Positions 1 through 10,665 of a stretch of 64,000 bases of DNA are shown here, piece by piece (position 1 is the stretch's first letter; every line of letters starts with the position of its first letter). This DNA is from Gamarada debralockiae. Taxonomy: Eukaryota > Ascomycota > Leotiomycetes > Helotiales > Hyphodiscaceae. The stretch lies in the NCBI GenBank assembly GCA_002803225.1, contig NXFV01000051.1:1-64000 (forward strand). Reading direction: 5' to 3'. The notes beneath the pieces are model-generated. The model was not told the origin of the DNA and ran no database searches. It was given only the letters and a program-made list of their open reading frames with translations. Both the position numbers and the translations under genes were made by a program.

Positions 1-31
1 TAGATGATGACGAAAGTTCAAATGAAAGGCC

Positions 32-451
32 TCGGGGTATTCCCAGAGACTGTGGGCTTTGCATCATGACGAGTTCGGCTCTGGGAGACTTGATGTGGGC
101 CAAGATTCTGCTGCAGTGCCGTATTTGAAGGGATGGCCGTCGCCGTTCGTACAAGGCTGGCCAAATATTTCGCAGGCGTTTGTGCCTTTATGGATCGCAA
201 GAAGAAGATTAATGAGAAGGCGGAAGAATAGTGTGGCAAATGGGGACCTGGATCTTGGACCCTGGTGGATGAAGACAGGCTTTTTTGTGCGGTGTGGCAA
301 TTTCCTTCCAATTCAGTTGTTCCCTGCCGCGATCCCTCCACATAAGTATGATGAAGGGAATTCGATTGACTTGGTGGCTGATGGATTAGAGACGATGCTG
401 AGGTGGGTGGAGAGATGGAGCCCAGATTGTCGAAATTTGGCAAGACGGTGA
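32..451 (+). CDS. possible 3' end of an unrecognised gene
   Basis: An open frame runs from just inside the left edge to a stop at 449-451. It has no ATG before residue Met-66 of the visible stretch, so if it is real it is a terminal exon of a gene that starts outside the window or in a spliced upstream exon. The translation is rich in Trp, Pro and Arg (for example WPSPFVQGWPNISQAF) and resembles no family I recognise. An antisense frame (18-515) is also open, so coding on either strand is uncertain. No neighbour context helps. Low confidence. Confidence 0.2.
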   Translation, partial: SGYSQRLWALHHDEFGSGRLDVGQDSAAVPYLKGWPSPFVQGWPNISQAFVPLWIARRRLMRRRKNSVANGDLDLGPWWMKTGFFVRCGNFLPIQLFPAAIPPHKYDEGNSIDLVADGLETMLRWVERWSPDCRNLARR

Positions 452-728
452 AATCAAAGCTTTGAGACGAGGTCAGGCTGGTGGGAGAAACAATTACTTG
501 ACAAAAAAAATTCACCTATACAATTAATTAGTCAGATGAAAGGATATTTTTACATAAATCCTCTTTGGCGTCTTCTATGACTGTTTAATTATCTATGCCC
601 GACGCGGATGAGGGGGGGATAGTCTCAAGCTCCAGCGGTACATTCAGAATGATATGTTTCGGTCTGATAGTTCTGGGCTTGAGGTAGGTACAGTTCTAGT
701 TTTCAACCTTTGAATGCTTTTAAAATAA

Positions 729-1614
729 CTAATGAATGCCATCTTCCAGTACAGCAGTACCTCCAATCCACCAGCTCTCAATCTCGCCACCGTCATCCTT
801 CCTAAAACGAATCGCGATACTAGAAGGTGCTCCCATTGCTCGGCCCTGCTTCACCACGACCTCGCCCTCTAAATTAACAAGCATGTTCTCCAATAACGCA
901 AATGTTAACGCCGAAGCTGCAATTCCTGTAGCCGCGCCCTCAAGGTACCAGCGTTCTTTGGGAATTTCCTTGCCGAAAATACCTGTTTTCCTTTCCCCAT
1001 AACGACTGCATAGGGGTACAGGCCTGTGCTCCCAATGTGTTCACACAAACTCTCGACCGCATGTGATTGTGGTTAAAGGCCATCGAGAATCTCCACACTT
1101 TTCATCGATATTACCGTCTTCACACTGCTTGTTTTGGAGTTCTGAATGGGATATCCTGGAGCAAGGTCGGAAGCTCTGATGCACAAGATTGAAAGAAAGT
1201 TCTCATGAATACCATTATCATTCGGCAATGTATCAATTACTCCTTTGGCTTCTGAGATTTCCACTCACGTTCCCTCCTTACGCTTCGATACATGCGCCTC
1301 GACAACGCCACTCTTCGTCAAGATCTGAACGTGGTGCCTCGGTAATCTTCCGAGCTTTCAAACATCCACACTACGCCAACAGTGGCATGACAGCACATCT
1401 CCATCTCATGTTTGGGAACCTAGAAGCGGAACTAGAAGTCGCACTTCGAATTCTCTGAAGAAGGGAAGACGAACCCACTCTCGTGACCAGAAGATGCAGC
1501 CACAGCTTGCATGTCAGAATTTGTCATGCCAACGGAGTCCACGACCAGAGGAAGTGGATTGCCACCGTTGGGACCATCTGCGAAGATCCGAAGACGATAA
1601 ACGTGACCAGCCAT
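729..1614 (-). pseudogene. PhzF-family isomerase/epimerase-like protein, decayed
   Basis: The N-terminus (from ATG 1614) reads VYRLRIFADGPNGGNPLPLV, and further on come VPKHEMEMCCHATVG and, near the 3' end, EGAATGIAASALTFALL. These are the hallmarks of the PhzF/phenazine biosynthesis-like family, which are diaminopimelate-epimerase-fold isomerases. The frame is broken by two TAG codons shortly before the HEMEMC motif, by a TGA about 60 codons later and by a TAA before the PYAVV segment. It also needs at least two frame changes, one before LTKSGVVEAHV and one between FSARKFPK and the EGAATG block. The stops fit C->T changes (CAA to TAA, CGA to TGA, TGG or CAG to TAG). The start and the last stop (729-731) are otherwise well placed for a protein of about 290 residues. 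Not functional as it stands. Confidence 0.72.
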
Positions 1615-1726
1615 TGTGGGATGGATGATGGTCCAAGGACAAAAGGTCTGTGTTCAAAGACAAGAGATCGTGGTAGTTGGAAAAGTGATCAGTAAGCCTT
1701 ATGTGATAAAATTCTTCAAAGACCAC

Positions 1727-2077
1727 TTAATTTCTACGTCACATGACATGACATGATTCTAGTCCAAGTATCTGAACGCCCTGCTCACTCCTGCTGCCAC
1801 CGTTTCGTGCTCTAGAGCCGCACCCTGCTTCAACATGGCATCTGTCAACTCAAAGGCCAATCCCTTCCCAATCCCCTCCTCATCATTCAATTTCTAATTC
1901 TCAGATCAAGTGAACACGCTGTCCGAAGGCAAGACCAGAACGACTTGTCATGGTAAGGCCCAGAAGATACTGGGTAGATCTATCCAGCATTCCAGTGGTC
2001 TTCAGCCATAGATGCAAAATTCATTGGCAAGTCAACTTGAGCCTAAAAAATAATCGCCTGCTCCTGAAATTACATTG
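1727..2077. other. intergenic, nothing recognised
   Basis: The stretch between the PhzF-like pseudogene and the 3' end of the acyltransferase gene. I see no coding frame, RNA gene or repeat that I can support. Confidence 0.5.
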
Positions 2078-3867
2078 TCATGACTCTGGGGCTTCTTCCA
2101 GCGTTCTGCTATATGCCCACCGCGCAAATTTGACACTCTGTTCATCGATCAACTTTGTGATCAACTCTGCAGACCATAGAGTAATTGGTAGTATAATTAA
2201 ATGCGGAGCTAGGAAGCTCAATTCAAGGCCAAGCGGCCCCTTCTGGGACAACGGAAATATGTTGATCCACATGGGTAGGTGGGTTGTGTGGGCCTCCCTG
2301 TACCAGCCTACTGCCAAATAGATACGGTCGCCGATTGTCCAGAGAATCGGTCCATGAATCAGGTAGAGTGCAAACGAAATGCGACCTAGGTACTGATTGA
2401 AACGTGTTTCGAAAAAGCTCTTGAGCCACCATATGCGTGGGACCGAGGAGATGAGGAAAACTGCAGCCCAGAATAAATAAAACCACTTGTAATCAAAGGC
2501 TGCTTGTGGTTTGAGAAAGGACAGATAGTACCATCCAGGTGAGAGCTCCAGTGTCTTAACGTCCAGAGTGTGTGAAGGGACGCCGCTGAGATAGGTGCTA
2601 GCGATCAGGAGGCTGTAGAATATCGCTGTCTTATATGGTTCCATTCTGGACAGGAAGCGAGGTAAATTGCCGTCCCTTGCGAGCAGATCTAGCTCACAAA
2701 GAAGAACTCCGGAAACGAATAGAGACATGAATGAGCCGTCAACAATGTACATAAAGTAGGTAATCAAGCCTACTTCAAGCCAAAGCCGAGCGTTTCTTGT
2801 ACATCTCGAGAATGCCAGAAGTCCAGTGAAGACGACGATTGAGCCTTGGAACTGTTAAAACTCCGGAGTCAGCGTTGCTCAAAAAGGAAAGCAAGGGAAT
2901 TCAATCAGGGAGGGCCTCCTGAGTGCTAAACTCCGAAAGTCCTCTAAGGGGTAGATTTTGGGAGAAGGACTCATGAACAGGGCCAGAATAGCGGAAAGAA
3001 CACATGGACAGTTACTCACTTCCACTGGAATAGACCACAGATGAAATCCGTAATGGAACCAGGTGTGACCTCCTGATTTGAAAACGAAGCTGAAGTTCTT
3101 GAACTCCGTGTACCAATTCCAGACCTCGTCTCGGTAATTCGATTGATGGTCAGGGGCAATTGTCCAAATCCCAAACGCATGCCAGGATGTCATATAGAGA
3201 AACGTTACAACAATAAGCGGTATATAAAGTCGTAGCCACCGCCTAAATAATGCAGACGATAGGTTGTCTCCAAGCTTTTCGTATTCGCCGGCGTAAATTA
3301 GATTCAAGGGTTTTGCCGAAAGGACGTATCCCGAAACTGAAATCTCGGTGTCAGCGCTGCTAGAAAGGGAATCTGAAGATTTCAGAGTGAGACTCCCTAG
3401 TTCTGTGATTTGGCTCTACTCTAAAGAGAGTTGCAAAGACAACCACTTCAGAGATGAGTCGGGAGTAGAAATCAAGCCATCGGAAGGAATGAAAACAGGG
3501 AATGCTTATAGAACTACTTACTGACAAAAAAGACAGCGACAGCAAAGTGACCTCCAGTAAAGAATGTTCGTATTCCCGGCAGGCAAGCAAAGTAATACCG
3601 CTCTTCGTAACCGAAGGCATTTTCGAAGATGAGATCACCAAGCGCACGAGGCCACAACTGATGATGGTGCCAATACACCATAAAGGCTGCAAACCCTCTG
3701 AGACCATCGAGATATGCCGTGTGATGGAGTTGTTTACGGTGTCCCTGTCCAGTTGGTCTGGTAAAGTACGCAGGTTTTAAAACATCGATACACCATCTTG
3801 CAACTCCAGCGTACGAGGCTCCTTTGAGATCCGACTGAAGTACCTCTTCATAGCCCAGTTCTAGCAT
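2078..3867 (-). CDS. acyltransferase-3 family integral membrane protein
   Basis: Three exons (3867-3522, 3336-3020, 2851-2078) join in phase to 478 residues. The splice sites are standard GT/AG and the introns are 185 and 168 bp. After about 50 cytosolic residues comes YLDGLRGFAAFMVYWHHH (about 52-69), the start of the acyltransferase-3 domain (PF01757). It contains the Arg57-X10-His68 pair that corresponds to the family's R-X10-H motif. The first intron interrupts FFVISGYVLS, another family signature, and the spliced product restores it. Several hydrophobic spans follow to the end. Family members move acyl groups onto membrane-side or secreted carbohydrates and other acceptors; the substrate here cannot be read from sequence. 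The length (about 480) suits the fungal members. It is transcribed away from the glycosyltransferase at 4694, so the two may share an upstream region and could act on the same glycan, which is inference only. Confidence 0.85.
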
Positions 3868-4693
3868 ACTGTCGATCCTATTGAGAGTTTGATCTGTGGA
3901 TTACTGGCCTCTTGCGGGGAATGATTTTAGAGATTTTGAGGTTGGTCATAGGCTGAAAAGAAGTGTTCTGGGGCTCGCGGTGACGCTTTCCACGAGGTAA
4001 TAACAATTTTCGAAAGCAGATTGCCCTGCGGCTTCGAGGATATCAATAAAGATGAGAGTAGTAAACTTCGCGATGGAATATCTAGATGTGGTGTCCCATG
4101 CTCACTTGTCATAAGCCGGACGCATAGACCTATAATTCCGACATGCTGAAACCAATCCGAACTCCTGGGTGTAGAGTCAAACGTCTGTTCCCTCTCAAAT
4201 CTCACTGGCCGGAGGGGGGTGAAGGGACGATGATGCCGTGCGATCGATCCGCTTATCGACCGTCGTCTCGCATCTTCCTCAAATCAGTGACCGAATGGAG
4301 ATTTAAAGTTGAGTGATTGACACATAATCATTCCTTGGCGTGTCATTGCACCCCATTTCTTGGTTGACTCCAGCTTATAGTTTCGTTTCAACTTGTTGTC
4401 GTTCTGACGCACGGTTCTGTTTCGATTCACCGGGCTAGCACATTCCGATACTGTTGCGAGTTTTATCTTTTTCGCATGGACTACCGAATCTAATTCACGA
4501 CTGAAAAAGTAGAGACGCAACACAGAAGAAAAAAGATAAGGGTTACCGGGCCGTGCTCACGAACACCTCAGGTGGGAGCTTCCAGAAAAGACGTCAATGT
4601 CCCCCAAAATTGAGTTCCACTGTGCATTCTCCTTTCACCACCATATGCGACCTGAACTTCATTTCACTTCCAAAAATTTTCCCCAACGCCAGA
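3868..4693. promoter_or_regulatory. shared upstream region of two divergent genes
   Basis: About 0.8 kb separates the start codons of the acyltransferase-3 gene (minus) and the glycosyltransferase gene (plus). No coding frame here is convincing. The region must hold both promoters, but I cannot point to specific operator sites. Confidence 0.45.
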
Positions 4694-6308
4694 ATGAAGA
4701 CTACTCGTGCGGCATCCCCCTTTGGAACAAGACTCCCGAAACAAGTCCAAAGGGCTCTTCCGATATCCATCGCCGCATCTCTCCTCTTCGTCTTGCTCCT
4801 CTGGAGGCATGACTCCTTCCAGTCATCCCCAATCGTCGCGGATGCGTTGAAGCACGTCCTACCCCTTCAGTCTCCCTCGATATCAAGTCACGAGTTTCCG
4901 AAGAAGATATGGCAATTGTGGAAGATCGATCCTCTGTCTTTTGAGGAGCGAGACCTTACACGTGCTAGGAGTTGGACAACAATCAACCCGGCGTACAGAT
5001 ACGAGGTCTTGACTGACAGTAACGACATGAACTATGTCGAAACCCATTTTGGCCCTGCTGGTCTTAATCGACTTGATATAGTATCTACATATCGGTCGCT
5101 GACTGCAAAGATTATCAAGGCAGATCTCTTGAGATATCTTGTCATGTACATTGAAGGAGGAATCTATGCCGACATTGATGTTGAATCAATAAGACCTATT
5201 GATGGATTTATCCCCCCTCAGTACAATCCCAAGGATGTAGATCTAGTGGTGGGTGTCGAGATAGATGAACCTGATTTTAAAGATCATAGAATCCTTGGCC
5301 CAAAGTCACAGTCCTTTTGTCAATGGACGTTCATGGTTAAACCAAGGGTTCCGATCATGATGAAGCTTGTTGATAATATTATCAAGTGGCTGCACGATGT
5401 TGCAAGAAGGCAGCATGTACCAGTTTCGGAGATTGTGCTTGACTTTGATGAAGGTTCGTATTCTCTGTTTCGTTTCTTCTACTTTATGGCCAGTATCGGG
5501 AGTCGCGAGACATGATTGAGCTGTTCACTTGCCAAATTTCTCTTTCTTGATTTTGTTCTGCTACTCCCGATCCTCTTCAAGACTAGTTATGCTAATACTG
5601 CCTTCCTGAATAGTGATCACTGGCACGGGTCCTTCGGCTTTTACCAATGCAATTCTGGCTGAGATTTCCACACGAAGTGGCCGAGCAATTAACTGGGATT
5701 ACTTTCATGACTTGACTGAACCGAGACTTATCGGCGGCGTCCTTGTTCTTACCGTGAAAGCTTTCGCGGCCGGCCAAGGTCATTCGAATTCCGGAAACCA
5801 CAGCTCGACCGAGGTTCTAGTCAAGCACCATTACCATGCCTCTGGATGGCCCAAGACACATCCAAGATTCAACCATCCGGTATATCGCGAGGTGGAGCTT
5901 TGCAATTGGAATATGGAGTGTGTCAAGCAATGGGACGCGAACACGACTGCATTCGAGAGCCTCCCAAAGGAACAGCAAGCGATCATGATCTCGGAAGCGA
6001 AAGAGCGATTCGAAAAGGAGACTGCAGAGAGGGAAGCAGCAGAGCGGGAAGCAGCAGAGAAGGAATCGGCAGAGCGGGAAGCAGCACAGAGGGAAGCAGC
6101 CGAGAGAGAAAAAGCAGAGAAGGAAGCTGCAGCGAAGGAATCGGCAGAGCGAGAAGCAGCACAGAGGGAAGCAGCAGAAAGAGAAAAAGCAGAGAAAGAA
6201 GCTGCAGAGAAGGAGGTGGCTGACAAGGAAGCAAGGCAGGGGGAGGAAGCCGACAAGGACGCAGTACGAAGAGAAGAAGCCGAGAAGGCGCCGATAGGCT
6301 CCACTTGA
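4694..6308 (+). CDS. OCH1-like glycosyltransferase (DXD sugar-binding) with charged repeat tail
   Basis: Two exons (4694-5453 and 5614-6308) join in phase to 484 residues. An N-terminal signal anchor lies near residues 21-36 (ALPISIAASLLFVLLLW), as in Golgi type II glycosyltransferases. KKIWQLWKIDP opens the catalytic domain, and GGIYADIDVE (about 155-164) carries the DXD motif (Asp160-Ile-Asp162) that binds the metal/nucleotide-sugar in the Gly_transf_sug (PF04488)/OCH1 family. The intron falls just before VITGTGPSAFTNAI, the family's conserved acceptor-side block, and splicing restores the frame. Unlike usual members, the last ~100 residues are a Glu/Ala/Lys/Arg-rich helix containing a 25-residue unit repeated almost exactly (DNA copies at 6060-6134 and 6135-6209). 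The ATG at 4694 is preferred because upstream in-frame codons lack an ATG and the anchor then sits at the N-terminus. Probable role: mannosyl- or hexosyltransferase of the Golgi. Confidence 0.85.
6030..6240 (+). repeat. in-frame 75-bp tandem duplication in a coding tail
   Basis: Two adjacent 75-bp copies start at 6060 and 6135 with only a few mismatches, set in a wider run of short GAAGCAGCAGAG-type units. They encode a highly charged predicted helix or coiled coil rich in EREAA and EKEAA. The period keeps the reading frame. Confidence 0.85.
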
Positions 6309-6915
6309 GGGGGCTCACGTTTTGTATTGTACTGAAATTATTCTTTCTACGAGGAAGTGAATGCCACCTCCGGATTATGACCTTCGACCCTCCCTTTGAT
6401 CCCGTATTTAAAAGCCACCGAGCACATAGAAATTCAAGATTGTTGCAAGCAAGAGTATTACTTTGATATGGTCATACGCGGTGATTGCTGTGGTCTATAT
6501 CGCAAAGATCTGGACGCAGAATGCACATCGACTTCGAAGTACTTACTTTCTAAGTCTAGACTTGAGATGGGCCTAGATATGCGACTTTGTGAGTGGGAAC
6601 GAGACTAAGCAATGGTAAACTAAAGCGATGGTAAGAAAACTTTCGACAGCACGAAGAGAAACGACGATGACAATGCGAGCATTTTTGAGGCAGTTGGAGC
6701 TCGACGTAGTGCGATAGCTTGGAGAAAGTGTGTTTTTTGACCCTCCCAAAGTCGCTGGACTGGCCTCTCTGTAAAGGCTGTACACTAGCTTGGGCAGGAT
6801 ATATTAAGTCATATCCATTAGACTGTTGTACTGAGGAAAGGAGTATTGATGGAGCTACATAAGACTCTTTATATGGGCGAATGGGAGTTCAAGAAATGTT
6901 AAATCAACTTTGAAG
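6309..6915. other. intergenic, nothing recognised
   Basis: Short frames only, none with recognisable protein content or splice partners. Confidence 0.4.
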
Positions 6916-7554
6916 ATGAAATGTGGATACTGCCAGCGCGAGCGTATGAGTGTTGTAGGGCGAGATGATAAAGTGAATCACCACTCCATTGAAGGGATGG
7001 TTCCCGTGTGGCTGCCCTGTACGACCATCGCGACTTCTCGCGACCTCCTCTTCCATTCCTTCTCTGAGCAATATCTCAAGGGCGACCTCTTCTTTCACTC
7101 GAAGCTTTGGATTCTAAGCGGCTATCCCAACGCTGAAGGATTCTGCAACCTTGCGATCGAATGTTCACATTATCAGCTCTGCAATGGCAGGCTGAATCTA
7201 ACGTCAATTAACTACGGGAGCGGAACTTGGCACTTGTCATTCTCGTCTACGATGAAAATAGATTCGACGATGAGAACAGAAACGACGACAACAATGCTTG
7301 ATAAAGAGTTTGGGGGGAACGAGCTGGATGAACGGAGTGATGAAGGAGATATGGATGTGACACTTGACGAGGTGATGAGACACAGGGATGAGGCGAGGGC
7401 AGGAACGCATACCGAAGCTTCCACTACAATGTTGAAAGGCGAGGAGATTGAACGATATGCAGACCCCACGGAAATCGACGACTCGGAAGCTTATAAATGC
7501 TTCATTAGAAAAGGGTTTCAATGGGTACGTGAGTCAAGTGAGGGAAGGGGGTGA
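6916..7554 (+). CDS. hypothetical ORF, 212 residues
   Basis: A single open frame from ATG 6916 to the stop at 7552-7554. The N-terminus has a CxxC (CGYCQRE), and the C-terminal half is acidic and rich in Thr/Met/Asp/Glu. I do not recognise a family. The antisense strand is also open over part of it, so this could be chance. It lies between the glycosyltransferase and the EGF-like membrane protein and points toward the 3' end of the latter. Confidence 0.25.
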   Translation: MKCGYCQRERMSVVGRDDKVNHHSIEGMVPVWLPCTTIATSRDLLFHSFSEQYLKGDLFFHSKLWILSGYPNAEGFCNLAIECSHYQLCNGRLNLTSINYGSGTWHLSFSSTMKIDSTMRTETTTTMLDKEFGGNELDERSDEGDMDVTLDEVMRHRDEARAGTHTEASTTMLKGEEIERYADPTEIDDSEAYKCFIRKGFQWVRESSEGRG

Positions 7555-7874
7555 GTGAATGCCATTAGATTCATTCCTGCCATAATGATAGATACAAGGC
7601 TCTGCCAGATCCAAAGCCCGACCAGCTTGAGCTGTGTTCTGTTTACTTACATCACGTCTGTCCTCGCCCATCACCACCAAAATCCCCTCTTCACTCCATC
7701 GATCATAGTATAGAGCAACAAGAGGTATATAGAACCAAGAAAAGGAAAGTAGCCGCTCACGGAGCACTAGTAATAGGTATACCCGCCGTTCTCCATACAT
7801 AGAAAATATAAACGCTGAAAAAGAAAAATATATACAGTCGTCTCCAAATCTTCCACATCTCTGATTGTCGTTTG

Positions 7875-10665
7875 TTATACATGGACAGTCCAAAGGTTGA
7901 TACTTCTCCTGCCCGTCAAGGATCGCTTCGTAACCGAAGAATTTGCTGATCCGACAGATCCGTTTCCGAGATCGACGGAGAAATCAAGCAAGTTGGCGGT
8001 ATTCCCGTTGCCCAAGGACACGTTCTGTGCAGCTTTGTTCGTGAAGCTTTCTAGACTGAAGAAATGCTGGAGGGAGCTCTGAGCTGAAACCGCGGCATTG
8101 AGCTCTTCTTGTTGCAAGATGAAGAGGACCGCTACTCGGGCAAAGTCCAAAACCTCTTCAGTGATAGAGAACACAGAGTTGGGATATGCAGATGCTATGC
8201 CAGCTGCGGCACTCGAGGTCGCCGATGGCGTGCTATCAGACGAGGTGTAGGCGGATCCTGGGTCATATATAATGCCATTAGCGGTCGCCGCTGCTCCTGC
8301 CGCACTGGAGGAAGAAGCATAACGCCTGAGCTTATTACTCGATGTCGTCGATGATGTGATGGCAGAAGTCGCTGTTTGCGTTGGCTTGACAACATTGTTA
8401 GCTGCTCCCACACGTTGAGATTGCCCATCGAACGTCACGAGTGCGTTCTCGGATACGCAAGACAAGTTCGCGGAATTGAAGCGCGCGAGGATAACAGTGC
8501 TGAAGAGTGGGATAGAGAAGTTCGCTTGCGCGGCGGCAATGAGACGGGGTATTGAGTCGCCGAGTGTGACGTTCGTGTACGTGGGTTCTGTAGAAATGGT
8601 GGTCGTCGTACATCCTGAAGCCCCAGCTACGGAACAAGTGGAGCCTGTGAACCCATTGATGCATATACAAGAACAGCTTCCAGTTGACAGCGACGACGTG
8701 CCGCCATTCTGGCACGCGGTAGTGGAATTTTGGGAACATGCTTGTAGAGCGGTGACGGCGCTCGCTGATGTTGTCTTTGGTTTGTGGAAGACAAGGAGCT
8801 CAAGGGGAACGACGACTGCTGCGGCGATGATTACTAGAAGAATTAACATGACAAGGAGGAATCCCCAACATGGGAGGCCGCAGCACCGTCGTCGCTTCTT
8901 GGGTTTAGAGGGGTCTTGGTTGGATCCGGAGGTATCGACAACAGGCCAGGAGGATTGAGGGCGCGTTGGTGTGTTGCCTCGAGTGGGTGTTGCGAGGCCG
9001 GGTGGCGGGAAGGCGGCGAGCATGCCCGAGAGACCGGATTGGCGTTTTTGGTCGGGGGATACTGCTGATGTTAGAAAGAGGAAGTGCATAGGAATTGATG
9101 TACTTACAACCCATCTCCTTGTCTCTCGCCAGATCAATATCGCTTGGGAAATCATTAAGATCGTTCAAGCGACTTGCAGGCCGTTTCCCTCGATCCATCA
9201 TCGCTGCTAATCTCGTTGCTCGTCGGATCAAATCAGGTAAACTTGTCAAACTACCTCGTGCTTCCGCCTCACGAACTGCATCAATATCGAGACGCGGTGG
9301 TCGTCGGATTGCAGAGAGCCGACTAAAACCTGGGCTTGGCGTTCGAGTTGGTGTTATCCCAGGCGGTTGAAGTGAGCTCGCCGAGTTGTATGCCCCTAAC
9401 ATCGCAACTGCATTTGGACCCGATGGCGCGGGCTCAGTCTGATCCGTTGTGAGAGCTCTTGCCACCTGAGGAACCTCATTCTCCGACGAAGAAGTCGACT
9501 TATCAATCAACCCAGTTCCTCCAGCAAGTGGTGAGTCCGGATTCCCAACCATTGGCCAGACCGTCGCCCCTTGACCATCTCTTGTCCTTCCAGCCGTCAA
9601 GGCCGCACCCGTCGCCACTCCGGCCACTCCTCCCTCTAGAACACCCATCCTTTCCAGTTTCGACTTCTGTTGTGGCTGTGGAGCAGGTCTTTGCGGTTCC
9701 GTCCTCTCTGAACTCTTCGTCATAATCATTGAAGGCTTCGCTCGTTTCCCCAAACTTGCACTTCGTATTAATCCTCGATCATCGCTGTCATCAAGATTCG
9801 ACTCTCTTGATTCACGTCCTTCCTCAATTACATCGTTCCCAAACCCTCTGTCCCTCCCGTATTTGTCGTACTCATCTTCTTCATCATATTGATACCCAGG
9901 CGAATCTTCTGATCCCCAACTCGACGGTATTGCTGCACTGGAAGCGTATGATTCGTGAGATGGCTGTATCCGTGGACTTTCTTCAGGAATTGGCGATACA
10001 TAGGACGCTTGCGAATAATACGATGAGGCGCCTCTTCGCGATGAGGGCGGAGGTCCAAGATTCGCACTCCTCCGAGGCGGTCCAGGTTGTGGAGGTGGCA
10101 TTGGTACAGGAAAGTCTGGTATCGTTCCTACGGATGAGATAGTCGATGGTCGCGACGACTGAGTCATTGGTGAAGTAACGGACGGTGATGTAACCTCATC
10201 ATCTGGATGTCTCGGACTCCTTCCTTGATCCATTTGAGTTTGTTGTGGTTTGTACTGGAAAGTTGGCGTATGGTCCTGCAATCGAGATGCATCGAGCATG
10301 GAAGGCACATGACTTGGACGTGGTGGACGCTGAGGGGGTACCCCACGACCAGCAGGTGATTGATATTGTTGATTGCTCATTTGATCCTGAACAGTCTCAA
10401 TCGTCCCAGCTAATGGCCACTGTGGCACCTGAGTTGGCCTTGATATCGCAACCCCAATTGGACCTTGCCCTTGAAGAGCTTGTGGCATTTGCGGTCGTGA
10501 GCGACTTGAAGGCGGGCCCGGCGCTTGTCTTGGTGGTTCATATGGCCTCTGTTGAGGCGGTTGGGGTATCTCTAGCGGCAATCCTGCTTCCATCCTCTCT
10601 CTTGCTCTCCTCACGGATCCTCCAGCTCCTCCTCTCGACGGTTGTCCCCATTGCTTTTTACTCAT
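7875..10665 (-). CDS. large disordered single-pass membrane protein with EGF-like domain
   Basis: Two exons (10665-9108 and 9061-7875), separated by a 46-bp intron, give 914 residues. Residues 1 to about 575 are Pro/Ser/Arg/Gln-rich and probably disordered and cytosolic, ending in a basic stop-transfer cluster (PKKRRRCC). A single strong membrane span lies at about 583-610 (WGFLLVMLILLVIIAAAVVV). Just outside it, at about 628-663, is a Cys-rich EGF-like unit with CQNGG and CICINGFTGSTC. A Ser/Thr-rich ectodomain with many NxS/T sites follows to the end. EGF-domain proteins of this layout (long cytosolic tail, one span, one EGF) are known in filamentous ascomycetes; their role is not well defined, and a cell-surface sensing or wall-contact function is inference. 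The intron is supported by GTAAGT and CAG sites and by exact phase. The start is the ATG giving MSKKQWGQPS. Confidence 0.82.

Noticed and set aside
5831..6304. Antisense Ser/Ala-rich open frame opposite the glycosyltransferase tail
   Set aside because: Produced by the repeated GAA/GCA codons on the sense strand; no independent support.
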